Source: a bacterium
Lineage (GTDB): Bacteria > Bdellovibrionota_C > UBA2361 > RFPC01
DNA: 64,000 nucleotides
Direction: 5' to 3'
Assembly: GCA_009926305.1 (NCBI GenBank)
Contig: RFPC01000004.1
Coordinates: forward strand, 1 to 64,000
Every line of letters starts with the position of its first letter. Within the stretch, counting starts at the first letter, position 1. The notes beneath the pieces are model-generated. The model did no database searches and had not been told where the DNA came from. It saw only the letters and a list, made by a program, of their open reading frames with translations. Of the stretch, positions 8,079-16,885 are shown one piece after another. The translations under genes and the position numbers were made by a program.

Positions 8079-8663
8079 TCATTTCGGTATTGCTATGTAT
8101 TGGAGGCGAGTGTCTCCATGAATAAACCCCTGAGTGCGAGGGTTGGTAAATAGCCACTCAGCATCATCTATCGTGAGCTCATAGTGCGTGCCAAAGGTGA
8201 CGGGGATTGAGAACGTCCCGTATTCAGCATCGATTGTGACAGTCTGTGAGCCATTGAAAAGTAATATGGGACTTGAAACAGGAGCTCCAGACGCAGTTTT
8301 CACCGTTCCAGATAGTGTCATTGGGATTTCCGTTCCTGTCATTTCATGAAGAGCCGTGGAGCCAGCCGAGAGATTGCCAGTGGCCGAGGCTATCGTGTAA
8401 CCAGGGCTTTCAGCATTTATGGCGTATGAGCCAGTGCGCACTGTCGAAAATACAGCAACCCCATCAGGCCCAGTCGCCTTCGTTTCGCTTTCTTCACCAA
8501 TTGTGAATTGAATAGAGATATTCGATAAAAGCGTCCCCGAAAGATCTCTGACGGTAGCTGTTACTGTTGAGGATGATTGAGCGAAAGTCTGGAAGCTCCC
8601 CATAGAAATGATACAAAAAAGATAGCCGATAGTTCTAAACGTGCTTTTTAGATTGATCATCAT
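8079..8663 (-). CDS. Secreted protein with carboxypeptidase-regulatory-like domains
   Basis: Starting at the ATG at 8663, the protein is 194 residues. GGGGAG lies eight bases upstream, and the start is four bases after the stop of the giant repeat gene, indicating a two-gene operon. A signal peptide is clear (TFRTIGYLFCIISMGSF, cleavage near FAQS). The mature part holds two beta-sandwich modules of the carboxypeptidase-regulatory-like or CNA-B type: VTATVRDLSGTLLSNISIQF, and LSGTVKTASGAPVSSPILLF. The same module type occurs in the N-terminal half of the upstream gene, so the two products may act together outside the cytoplasm. A longer frame reaching 8711 would overlap the upstream gene and is less likely. 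Confidence 0.75.
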   Translation of the reverse strand: MMINLKSTFRTIGYLFCIISMGSFQTFAQSSSTVTATVRDLSGTLLSNISIQFTIGEESETKATGPDGVAVFSTVRTGSYAINAESPGYTIASATGNLSAGSTALHEMTGTEIPMTLSGTVKTASGAPVSSPILLFNGSQTVTIDAEYGTFSIPVTFGTHYELTIDDAEWLFTNPRTQGFIHGDTRLQYIAIPK

Positions 8664-8667
8664 TCGA

Positions 8668-11600
8668 CTATCTCCCCGCATCACTATTACGGAACATTTT
8701 GCCCCATCCACGGATGGCCCATCGAAGTTCTACAGAGTCATTCAGTTCTTTAAAGCGAAATAGTCGCGGTCTTGAGGTGATCGAAGCGCCTTTCCCTGTC
8801 AGCTTGAAACGCCAGCTGCCTTGTTTCACGGAGAATGTCCCGTAGTAGGGGTCTTCGATTTGCCAATTATATCGCTCCGAAGTCTTGAGCTCTCGCGCCT
8901 TCACAAGAAGCTCTGCTCGTTCGAGTCTTCGAATTTGTCTTGGAGTGAGCGGTTTTCCATTTCTTCCGTATAACTCAATGGTGACCGAAACTTCAGAAGG
9001 CGTTGCGCCACACGTTACGAGTGGATGCGAATTTTCGTTGATAACTAGCCCATCTTCCATGAGTTGAAGTGTTGAGTGAGGACTTATTTGTCGACAAATG
9101 ATCTCTTCATGGAGTGGAGCAAGAACCAGAGGAACTGGAGAGGATTCCCATACGAGTTTTGTTGCTAAAGTCGTGTAAGAGATCGGGTTTGGATTTGTTA
9201 CTTTCCAGCAGATATCAGAGATGACCTCCATCGTTGAGAGCGAAGCGTCTCCATCTGGGGTAGTGCCAACACACAGCGCCTCAATGGAGATAGGCTCTTC
9301 GACACAATCCATCAAGCCATTGTTATTCTCATCTGTATCTTCAGCGCCGCAGCCACAGATGCCCGGTTCTATTTTCGCGTTATCGAGTGGACATTGGTCG
9401 ATGCAGTTTGCCACTCCATCTCCGTCAAAGTCTGTATCTACTACTCCGCATCCGCAAACTCCCGGCTCTTGTTTTCTGGGGTCAAAGGGACACGCTTCCT
9501 GACAATCATACAAACCATCTCTGTCACTATCGGTATCTTGTACTCCACATCCACATATTCCAGGAAGCGTTTTTGCTGGATCATCCGTGCAGAGGTCTAA
9601 ACAGTTTGGTGTATCATCTCCATCATTGTCGAGATCTGGAGTGCCGCATCCACAAATCCCTGGCGAATCTTTCGCTGGATCTGCGATACATAGGTCGTTG
9701 CAGTCAGCCACTCCATCACCATCAGTATCACTATCACTTACTCCGCATCCACATTGACCAGGCTCTCCCTTGGTCGGATCACTACTACAGAGGTCCTGAC
9801 AGTCGGGAATACCGTCGCTATCACTGTCGGTGTCAGACGTGCCACAGCCACATAGACCCGGGAAGAGCTTCTGTGGATCGGCTGGACATTGCTCCTGACA
9901 GTCAGGGATCCCATCCCCGTCTGAGTCGCCATCAGGAATTCCACAACCACAGATCCCAGGAGACGTTTTTAGCGGATCATACGGACACTGCTCCTGGCAG
10001 TCTACCGTCCCGTCCTGGTCCTGATCGGAATCAAGAACTCCACATCCACAAATCCCAGGCGCTTGCTTCGTTCGATCATTCGGGCACTGATCAATGCAAT
10101 CCGCCACGTTATCATTATCAGAATCTGTCTCAGGTGCACCGCATCCACACTGTCCTGGGGAGCTCTTCTCAGGGTCGGTAATGCATTGGTCGATACAATC
10201 CGCCACTCCATCGCCATCGGAGTCCATCTCAGACGAGCCGCATCCACACTGTCCTGGAGAGGTTTTATCTGGATCGCTTACGCATTGGTCATTGCAGTCT
10301 GGAGTCCCATCTCCATCGGAATCAGTGTCTAGCACTCCACAGCCACAAATGCCTGGTGTTGTTTTGAGTGCATCGCTGGGACATTCTTCCTGACAATCAA
10401 GAAATCCATCACCATCAGTATCAATATCCGCCGAACCGCAGCCACAGATGCCAGGCAAGAGTTTAAGCGGATCGAAAGGACACTCCTCTCGACAGTCAAG
10501 GGTTCCGTCTCGGTCGGTGTCTCTATCCGGTATTCCACAGCCACACTCCCCAGGAGCCAGCTTTGAAGCATCATTCGGACACTCATCAAGGCAATCTGCA
10601 GTTTGATCATTGTCGCTGTCGGTATCAGCGGTTCCGCATCCACACTGCCCTGGAGCAACTTTCCCGACGTCATTTACGCACTGGTCGACACAATCTGATA
10701 CCCCATCACCATCGGTATCAGTATCAGGAATTCCACATCCACACTGCCCAGGGGAGGCTTTTTCAGGATCCTCAACACACTGGTCATAACAATCGGGAGT
10801 GCCATCTCCATCGGTATCGGTATCAACCCTCAGACATCCGCACTGGCCAGGTGTGGTTTTGTTGGGATCGGTCGCACAGAGGTCATTGCAATCTGGTGTT
10901 CCATCACTATCAGTGTCTGTATCGAAAAAGCCACATCCACATAGCCCCGGTGTTAATTTTAACGGATCACTTGGACACTCTTCTTGACAGTCAAGCACTC
11001 CATCTCCATCTATATCAGTGTCACGCGTATCGCATCCACAAATACCAGGTGTTATTTTGTATGGATTATCAGAGCACTGATCGTTGCAATCAGGAGTTCC
11101 GTCACCATCACGATCGGTATCTGGAATTCCACAACCACACTGTTCGGGTTCGCTTTTTCTTGGATCATTGACACACTGATCAATACAATCCGCGACGCCA
11201 TCCCCATCGGTATCTGTGTCGCTTGAACCACAGCCACATTGCCCTGCCGCGCTTTTATTGGGATCTTGAGCACATTGGTCCGTACAATCTGGCGTGCCGT
11301 CATTATCACTATCGGTATCTGCCTCTCCGCAGCCACATAAGCCAGGTTCGTTCTTTAATGGATCCTCTTTGCACCGATCATTACAATCAAGAATGCCATC
11401 GTTGTCAGTGTCGGTATCTAAAATTCCACATCCACATATTCCGGGTTCGCTCTTGTTACTATCCGTAGGACAGCTATCGTTGCAATCAAGAATGCCATCA
11501 CCGTCAGTATCCTTGTCTGCAACCCCACAACCACATTCCCCAGGCGAGCTTTTCCCAGGGTCATTTACGCATCCATCGTTACAATCTGGGATTCCATCTT

Positions 11601-13782
11601 GGTCGCTATCGTCCTCTGAGATTCCACAACCACATTCTCCAGGGAGTGCTTTTTCAGGATCATTCGGGCACTGATCGAATACACACGTGAAATCAAGATC
11701 GGTAAAGTTCCGGTCTACGGTGCCCGAACGAGTTTGAGGTGAATCACAGATATAATTTGCCTGGTCTGGTGTTATGCTCCACTGGTCACCATCGCTAAAA
11801 AAGACATATATTCCTTCTTCATTGGTGGTAGTCGATTCCTGCGCGCCGTCTACGATGAGTGTTATGGGCATATCTGCTAGAGGAACGTTTGTGTCTCGAT
11901 TGGTAACCTTTCCCGTGAGAAGAAAGCTGTAGTCGTTTGTTATCTGAAAGTTGAAGTCATCTTTGTTACAACTCAGCACGGGATCGGCAATTGCTGCAGG
12001 GGTGAAGGTGACCTCTGAGCCATCTCGAATGTACTCTGCGCGGATCCAGAGAGATTCTCCTTGGGGAATCGAGAAAGAGTAGGTTCCATCTTCTCTAGTG
12101 GTCGTCAGTGCGCTTTCTCCATTATAAAGAGTTGCGCCAGAGACTCGATTTCCAGCCTCATCCATAACAATTCCACTGACTGAGAACGCCCCATTGTGAG
12201 GGGAGCAGGAGGGGGGAGTTTCTTCAAATGGTTTCCCCGCTTTTGTAGCAACCATTCGAAAATGTAAACCTGTTATCTCTTCTACCGAGGGAGGAATATC
12301 GACTTCCTTATCGAAGATAACACCATCATACTGTGCAGAAATTGTTGATGGCGTATTGTGCGGTAAGGTCACGGTGTACGTGCCATCTTCTCTCGAAATG
12401 GCCTGGGCAACGCCATTTACATAAATCAAGACCCGAGAGAAAGGAGCGGAAAGTGAATTCAACACGGTGCCACGTACGATCCGTTCGGAAGCGGGGGGTT
12501 TAGCAAGAGCAGTGACTTCTTCTCGATATCCCGATATTTGGGGGCATAACGAGAAGCTATTCTGATTGGTAAATGAATAGCGAGTATCTTGGGGCAAGAA
12601 TCGAATAGCATTGTCAGGAGTAGAGCAGTCTCTGGGACTGAGACTCAAATGAACTTCTCCATCCTTATTGGTTGTTCGATAGGTGCGTTCTTCACACCGA
12701 TATGGATCCTGAATCGAGATTCTAATTCCAGAGACAGGGGATTGATTCGTATCGAGGATTTGAATGGTGGTCCGTAAAGATGGTGTTCCAAGGGTCCGTG
12801 CTGAGAAATCACAGTAGCCATTCGGACAGGTGGTTTTGCTGAGAATGAGGTCTGAGGGAGTTAAAACATAACGACTGGATTCGGGGATAGCGCTCAGGGG
12901 CTGCTGAGGGCTTAAGCCATAAGAAGAGAGTTCAAATGTTGTCCCGGCGTTTATGACACGGGCAATTTGTGGGAGCCAAAAACCGATTAGCATAGGGTCT
13001 CCCTCTCGATCGTGGGCATTGAGTCGATAAGTTCCTTCGGGAAGGGGTTCTCTTGGCGGAGTGTTCCGTCCTGTGAAGGCTCGTACTACAACATCTCGCG
13101 GAAGATGCCCAGGGCTTCCACTCTGTATGCAAAGCGCGCTTTGTGACGCACCCAGCCGCTCAAGCCTGAGATCTGCTCCGGTAGGTGAGGCAAGAAATGC
13201 ATGATAAAAGTCGTTTGCGGTTTCCTGGTCTATATCGCTGCAATAAGCAATTGCTCTCTGGGGGATCGAAAATACTGCCGTTCCTGTCTCGTCTGTATGT
13301 CTTTCACACCCATGCGGTGTTCCAAGGAGCCAAACAGGGGCAGCCTGCACCCCGTCTCCCTGCTCGTCTAATACGATCACTCTTACGAGTTGGTTTTGGT
13401 TCTCAGTGTTTCTGGTGGCAGAGATGGTGCAAATTCCATCGGGACAATCAGAGAGTTCTATTGAGGCTGGTGAAAAGCTGTAGCCTTCTTTGAAGAAGAA
13501 AACCGTCGCATCAAGAAGAGAGTCCAACTCAAAAATATTAAAGGAGAAGGTGCCTGAGGGGTCGGTAAATGAGCCTCCAGCCGGAAATCCACGAGTGCCA
13601 TACATGGTGACCCCAGAAACTCCCACGGTTTCTCCATTCACCTCCTCTGTGACTGAGATTGAAAAAGTGTATGAATCAGCCTGAGCGAACACGAATGATG
13701 GGCACAGTGCTGAAGCACTAAGAAGAATAAGACCTATAACGGTCTTCTGAAGAAAACGGAATTCTCTCAACTGATACAACAA
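8668..13782 (-). CDS. Giant secreted protein: Ig-like domains plus 24 thrombospondin-type-3-like repeats
   Basis: The 1704-residue protein starts with a signal peptide (VIGLILLSASALCPSFVFAQ). Residues about 40-700 hold several beta-sandwich modules of the carboxypeptidase-regulatory or SdrD/CNA-B type, for example VRGTVLNSLSAPFSRVLIYV and LTGKVTNRDTNVPLADMPI. Residues 705-1496 are an uninterrupted array of 24 repeats, each exactly 33 residues, with consensus C-x-x-D-P-x-K-x-x-PG-x-CGCG-x-x-D-x-D-x-DGDG-x-x-DC. The D-x-D-x-DG core is the calcium-binding pattern of thrombospondin type 3 repeats; the paired Cys suggest disulfides. A beta-rich C-terminal domain of about 200 residues follows. It is probably a calcium-stabilised extracellular or surface stalk protein. 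No LPXTG, PEP-CTERM or Type IX sorting tail is evident. It is followed in operon by a smaller secreted protein. Confidence 0.88.
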   Translation of the reverse strand: MLYQLREFRFLQKTVIGLILLSASALCPSFVFAQADSYTFSISVTEEVNGETVGVSGVTMYGTRGFPAGGSFTDPSGTFSFNIFELDSLLDATVFFFKEGYSFSPASIELSDCPDGICTISATRNTENQNQLVRVIVLDEQGDGVQAAPVWLLGTPHGCERHTDETGTAVFSIPQRAIAYCSDIDQETANDFYHAFLASPTGADLRLERLGASQSALCIQSGSPGHLPRDVVVRAFTGRNTPPREPLPEGTYRLNAHDREGDPMLIGFWLPQIARVINAGTTFELSSYGLSPQQPLSAIPESSRYVLTPSDLILSKTTCPNGYCDFSARTLGTPSLRTTIQILDTNQSPVSGIRISIQDPYRCEERTYRTTNKDGEVHLSLSPRDCSTPDNAIRFLPQDTRYSFTNQNSFSLCPQISGYREEVTALAKPPASERIVRGTVLNSLSAPFSRVLIYVNGVAQAISREDGTYTVTLPHNTPSTISAQYDGVIFDKEVDIPPSVEEITGLHFRMVATKAGKPFEETPPSCSPHNGAFSVSGIVMDEAGNRVSGATLYNGESALTTTREDGTYSFSIPQGESLWIRAEYIRDGSEVTFTPAAIADPVLSCNKDDFNFQITNDYSFLLTGKVTNRDTNVPLADMPITLIVDGAQESTTTNEEGIYVFFSDGDQWSITPDQANYICDSPQTRSGTVDRNFTDLDFTCVFDQCPNDPEKALPGECGCGISEDDSDQDGIPDCNDGCVNDPGKSSPGECGCGVADKDTDGDGILDCNDSCPTDSNKSEPGICGCGILDTDTDNDGILDCNDRCKEDPLKNEPGLCGCGEADTDSDNDGTPDCTDQCAQDPNKSAAGQCGCGSSDTDTDGDGVADCIDQCVNDPRKSEPEQCGCGIPDTDRDGDGTPDCNDQCSDNPYKITPGICGCDTRDTDIDGDGVLDCQEECPSDPLKLTPGLCGCGFFDTDTDSDGTPDCNDLCATDPNKTTPGQCGCLRVDTDTDGDGTPDCYDQCVEDPEKASPGQCGCGIPDTDTDGDGVSDCVDQCVNDVGKVAPGQCGCGTADTDSDNDQTADCLDECPNDASKLAPGECGCGIPDRDTDRDGTLDCREECPFDPLKLLPGICGCGSADIDTDGDGFLDCQEECPSDALKTTPGICGCGVLDTDSDGDGTPDCNDQCVSDPDKTSPGQCGCGSSEMDSDGDGVADCIDQCITDPEKSSPGQCGCGAPETDSDNDNVADCIDQCPNDRTKQAPGICGCGVLDSDQDQDGTVDCQEQCPYDPLKTSPGICGCGIPDGDSDGDGIPDCQEQCPADPQKLFPGLCGCGTSDTDSDSDGIPDCQDLCSSDPTKGEPGQCGCGVSDSDTDGDGVADCNDLCIADPAKDSPGICGCGTPDLDNDGDDTPNCLDLCTDDPAKTLPGICGCGVQDTDSDRDGLYDCQEACPFDPRKQEPGVCGCGVVDTDFDGDGVANCIDQCPLDNAKIEPGICGCGAEDTDENNNGLMDCVEEPISIEALCVGTTPDGDASLSTMEVISDICWKVTNPNPISYTTLATKLVWESSPVPLVLAPLHEEIICRQISPHSTLQLMEDGLVINENSHPLVTCGATPSEVSVTIELYGRNGKPLTPRQIRRLERAELLVKARELKTSERYNWQIEDPYYGTFSVKQGSWRFKLTGKGASITSRPRLFRFKELNDSVELRWAIRGWGKMFRNSDAGR
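9295..11670 (-). repeat. 24 tandem 99-bp units encoding 33-residue Cys/Asp repeats
   Basis: The array is exactly 24 x 99 bp with no indels; every unit begins at the conserved Cys codon. Unit ends vary (NDQ, IDQ, QEE and so on). Every fifth unit shares features. Units 8, 13, 18 and 23 begin CPxDPxK. Units 7, 12, 17 and 22 end with a QEE/REE/QEQ/QEA type. Units 5, 10, 15 and 20 carry DGDGV[AS]DC. Units 4, 9, 14 and 19 carry DG[TI]PDC. This indicates growth by copying of five-unit (495-bp) blocks followed by divergence. Confidence 0.95.
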
Positions 13783-14331
13783 ATCTGTGCCGCCAATTTT
13801 GCCCCAGTAGGGAGTCGACAGGAGAGAGATATTGTTTAAGATTCTGACTCTCTTTCCTGTGAGTTCTTTTAGAAATAATGAATCTTATTAGGCATCTTTC
13901 TGATGAGTGAGGGTTTTACAGAGTGAGCTGGCAGTAATTTTCGGAGATAATGCGTGGTAATTTTTCGGGAAAGGGAGGAAAAGTAAGAAAAGCTCGCATT
14001 TTTCTCATTCTCGCGCCTTACTTTTATAGTTCCTCGGTTCTCATGCTTATAACCCCTCTGATTCATCGAGAAGGCTGTCAGGCATCTCAGGGCTAGAGGT
14101 TCAAATTCCGAGAGATTGCTTAGTATCGATGTGAATGATAGTCTTACGGCACAACGTATGTCACTCTTTCCTCAGAACTCTCCATGTTCTTAGCTAGATG
14201 TCAGTTCGAATAGAGTACGCGCTCTTATATTTGCACTAGCATATGTTTATAGTTCGAGAGAAAAGAGAGCGCGCATAAGTCGAGGGCATATCGCAAGTGA
14301 TAGGCGCTCCAAAGAAAACATAGGAAGAGGA
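13783..14331. other. Long divergent intergenic region upstream of the cold-shock gene
   Basis: About 550 bases between the giant secreted protein (minus) and the cold-shock gene (plus). No convincing frame is present. It should contain the promoters of both genes and a long 5' leader of the cold-shock mRNA, as is typical for that family. I could not identify -35/-10 pairs with confidence. AGGAAGAGGA directly precedes the cold-shock ATG. Confidence 0.5.
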
Positions 14332-14526
14332 ATGAGCAAAGGAAAAGTGAAGTGGTTTAATTCTGAGAAAGGGTTCGGCTTTATTGAGCAAGAAAACGGA
14401 GACGACCTTTTTGTTCATATCAACGAAGTTCAAGGAGACTCACTTCAAGAGGGTGACATTGTTGAATTTGAAATTGGTGAGGGACGCAAAGGTCCTTGTG
14501 CCACGCAGGTAACGGTTTCTCAGTAG
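14332..14526 (+). CDS. csp: Cold-shock protein, CspA family
   Basis: The 64-residue single-domain OB-fold protein begins [19 protein letters not shown], with RNP1 (KGFGFIE, 14-20) and RNP2 (LFVHI, 26-30) intact. It binds single-stranded RNA or DNA and acts as an RNA chaperone. The start has an extended purine-rich ribosome binding site. The next gene downstream is a DEAD-box helicase 210 bases away, a functional pairing often linked to RNA unfolding at low temperature. Members of this family may also be constitutive, so cold induction is not certain. Confidence 0.95.
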   Translation: MSKGKVKWFNSEKGFGFIEQENGDDLFVHINEVQGDSLQEGDIVEFEIGEGRKGPCATQVTVSQ

Positions 14527-14528
14527 TC

Positions 14529-14597
14529 ATACGAGATAAGCCTAGAAGGTATCCGTTGCGTTGTTGTTACTGACCAATCGTCAGTAATCTCTCGTAT
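14529..14597 (+). other. Predicted RNA stem structure between csp and the DEAD-box helicase
   Basis: ATACGAGA at 14529-14536 can pair perfectly with TCTCGTAT at 14590-14597. Inside this, TTACTGA (14567-14573) pairs with TCAGTAA (14581-14587) across a seven-base loop. The element begins two bases after the cold-shock stop codon. There is no U-run, so it does not look like an intrinsic terminator. An mRNA stability element, attenuator or RNA thermosensor controlling the helicase is conceivable. Confidence 0.4.
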
Positions 14598-14735
14598 TCT
14601 CATAGTCGAGATGACTGCCGCTTGCGATCTCGGGAGCGGTCGGCCGTTATTGATACCGTAATTACTATTTATTTTTGGGGAGTATCGCTCGTTACAGAAT
14701 ACGAAGCGAACGTTTTTCCTCGCGTAAGGACTATT

Positions 14736-16019
14736 ATGACCTTTGCCAGTTACGGGTTGAATAAACTGCTCGTGGATAACACCGGAGAGCTGAACTACAC
14801 GGAGCCCACTCCGATACAAGAGCAAGCAATTCCATTAATAATGGAAGGCTCAGATGTTATTGGGCTTGCACAAACAGGAACGGGAAAGACCGCAGCGTTT
14901 GCACTCCCAATGATCGACAGGCTCATGCTTTCTGAGCGATCTCGTGCGCCGCGAGCTCTTATTGTTGCACCTACCCGCGAATTAGCAGAGCAGATCTTTC
15001 AAGCGTGTCGGCAGCTTGGAAAAGGCTCTGGAATTTCTGGTGTGACGATGTATGGGGGAACAGCAATGCGGCCTCAGCTTCGTGCGCTGGAAAGAGGAGT
15101 GGATGTAGTTATTGGGTGTCCAGGGAGAATCCTTGACCATTTAGAGCGAGGCACTTTCGACCCAACAAACCTAGAGATGGTAGTCTTTGATGAAGCGGAC
15201 CAGATGTTTGATATGGGATTTTTTCCGGTCATAAGGCGCATTAAGGAGTTTCTCCCGACACAGCGACAGACCCTCTTATTCACAGCAACGATGCCAAAGG
15301 AGATTAAGAGTCTGGCAGAAGAGATCGTTACGAATGCAAAGACAATAAAAATTGGAAAAACTGGATTATCAAAGACAGTCTCGCACAACATGTACTCTGT
15401 GGCGGATAGTCAAAAGAGGGAATTGCTTCTCGAGCTTATCAAAGATTCTTCTGTCGGGAGTGCAATCGTATTTACACGAACGAAAAGAAGGGCAAAGGCG
15501 ATAGATGATCTTATGAGTAGTTCCGGAGTTGCTGTTACCTCTCTTCAGGGAAATCTCTCGCAAGCCAAAAGGCAAAGAGCTATTGATGGCTTTCGCTCTG
15601 GAAAATTCAAAGTCCTGATCGCAACAGATATCGCTGCTCGAGGGATAGATATATCTCAGGTATCACATGTAATTAATTTCGACATGCCAGATACTGTAGA
15701 AGCCTATACGCATCGCACGGGTAGAACTGGTCGGGCAGAAAGGCTGGGTGATGCTATTTCATTCGTAACCTCCGGGGACAGACGAATGTTGAAAAGGATT
15801 CAAGGCAATCTGCGAATTTCAATGAAAGAAATTCAAATGCCAGTAAGTATTCAGGGGGCAAAAAAGCGAAAGCCAAATTCTGCATCAGGGAGAGCAAGTC
15901 ACCTTCCATCGAGTGGACGCAGTGCTCAGAGGCGCCCAAGTGCTTCAAGCAAAAGGCGCCCGCAGAGCGCTCGAAGAAGAAATGTAAAGGGTGGAGCTGG
16001 TCGCCGCCGAGCTTCATAG
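14736..16019 (+). CDS. DEAD-box ATP-dependent RNA helicase (RhlE-like)
   Basis: The ATG at 14736 (AAGGA five bases upstream) gives 427 residues and starts just before the Q motif. All helicase motifs are visible: PTPIQEQAIP (Q), AQTGTGKTAAF (I), PTRELAEQI (Ia), DEAD in VFDEADQMFDMGF (II), FTATMP (III), VFTRTKRRA (IV), ATDIAARGIDIS (V) and HRTGRTGRAE (VI). The tail from about residue 375 is highly basic (RRPSASSKRRPQSARRR), as in RhlE-type helicases, and probably adds non-specific RNA binding. It unwinds short RNA duplexes using ATP in the cytoplasm, in ribosome assembly or mRNA decay. A longer frame back to 14622 lacks a ribosome binding site and conserved residues. Location after a cold-shock gene suggests coordinated use. 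Confidence 0.95.
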   Translation: MTFASYGLNKLLVDNTGELNYTEPTPIQEQAIPLIMEGSDVIGLAQTGTGKTAAFALPMIDRLMLSERSRAPRALIVAPTRELAEQIFQACRQLGKGSGISGVTMYGGTAMRPQLRALERGVDVVIGCPGRILDHLERGTFDPTNLEMVVFDEADQMFDMGFFPVIRRIKEFLPTQRQTLLFTATMPKEIKSLAEEIVTNAKTIKIGKTGLSKTVSHNMYSVADSQKRELLLELIKDSSVGSAIVFTRTKRRAKAIDDLMSSSGVAVTSLQGNLSQAKRQRAIDGFRSGKFKVLIATDIAARGIDISQVSHVINFDMPDTVEAYTHRTGRTGRAERLGDAISFVTSGDRRMLKRIQGNLRISMKEIQMPVSIQGAKKRKPNSASGRASHLPSSGRSAQRRPSASSKRRPQSARRRNVKGGAGRRRAS

Positions 16020-16079
16020 CCCCGTCAGCAAGCTCCCGCTTGTTTGGAATCGAGTAAGAGAGAGATGCGATCAATGCCC

Positions 16080-16514
16080 TTATGGTGATGACTGTTGCTC
16101 TAGATGTTCAAGAAGTCTTGGAGTAATCCTTTCTCCTACAATCTGTTCCGGAGAGCTTTTCATCCGGCGACCTGGATCGGAGCGCTGAGCTTTATATCGA
16201 ACATAAGCATCATAATTGGAAATCATAAGGTGATGTTCCTCTTCTTCAGAGAGTTCAACCGAGTTTGGCTCAGTAAGAGAACGGAGCAACTCTGAAGTCG
16301 GAGCTAAATGAGAGCTTTGTTCCTCTGGAAATGCCTCTTGAGTTTTCTGGATATCTGAAGGAATCGGCTCGTCTAGAAATATGTTGCTCTCATTATTTCT
16401 TGCCGGCTCTCTTAACGGAGCTCCTACTACCATGAGGATCAAGAGCAGGCATAGCATGCCAAAGAAAACTTTCCGCTTGTGATCGCGGCTTGGCTCGTTA
16501 CCACCTTCTTTCAT
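16080..16514 (-). CDS. Hypothetical single-pass membrane protein, 144 aa
   Basis: I do not recognise a family. Residues 1-15 are charged and cytoplasmic-like (MKEGGNEPSRDHKRK). A hydrophobic segment FFGMLCLLLILMVVGAPL follows (about 17-34), and then an acidic polar region (SVELSEEEEHHLM) and a mixed-charge tail. This looks like an N-in, C-out anchored periplasmic protein or an uncleaved signal anchor. It converges with the helicase and is divergent from the subtilase. A perfect inverted repeat lies 30 bases upstream of its start. Confidence 0.6.
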   Translation of the reverse strand: MKEGGNEPSRDHKRKVFFGMLCLLLILMVVGAPLREPARNNESNIFLDEPIPSDIQKTQEAFPEEQSSHLAPTSELLRSLTEPNSVELSEEEEHHLMISNYDAYVRYKAQRSDPGRRMKSSPEQIVGERITPRLLEHLEQQSSP

Positions 16515-16544
16515 GAGATTTCTACCTCCGAATTAGTCGTTTTT

Positions 16545-16565
16545 GTTCAAACGCAAGGTTTGAAC
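16545..16565. promoter_or_regulatory. Perfect 8-bp inverted repeat in divergent promoter region (possible operator)
   Basis: GTTCAAAC, spacer GCAAG, GTTTGAAC: a symmetric 21-bp element 30 bases upstream of the minus-strand membrane protein and about 320 bases upstream of the subtilase. Its symmetry and position fit a dimeric repressor site. An RNA hairpin is the alternative. No regulator gene is adjacent. Confidence 0.4.
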
Positions 16566-16885
16566 TCGAACGATTCAGAGAATTTCTTAATTATTGGACG
16601 GCAAGAAGCTGATAGGGATCGTAAAAACATGGATTCTCGTAGTAGGAATCTATGAATAATCATCACGCTTTCCTAAGAGATTCTATGTTTTCTACTCTCA
16701 TATTTTTTTTGGGATTCTATATGTAAAGAATTCTTAGAAGGTTTCGATGAAGAACAATGCGGTCTGTCAATCAGGAAGATTCTGCTGCACCAACACTTCG
16801 GGCGTGGGGTGAAGGTCTCTATATAAACCTTTTTGGAGAGAGCTTGCGGAGGCTTTCCCCCGTGTCCGAATTTTCTTGGAGTTGT

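Noticed and set aside
9387-11674. Several long frames antisense to the 24-repeat array
   Set aside because: They are His/Ser-rich shadows created by the strongly biased repeat codons, not independent genes.
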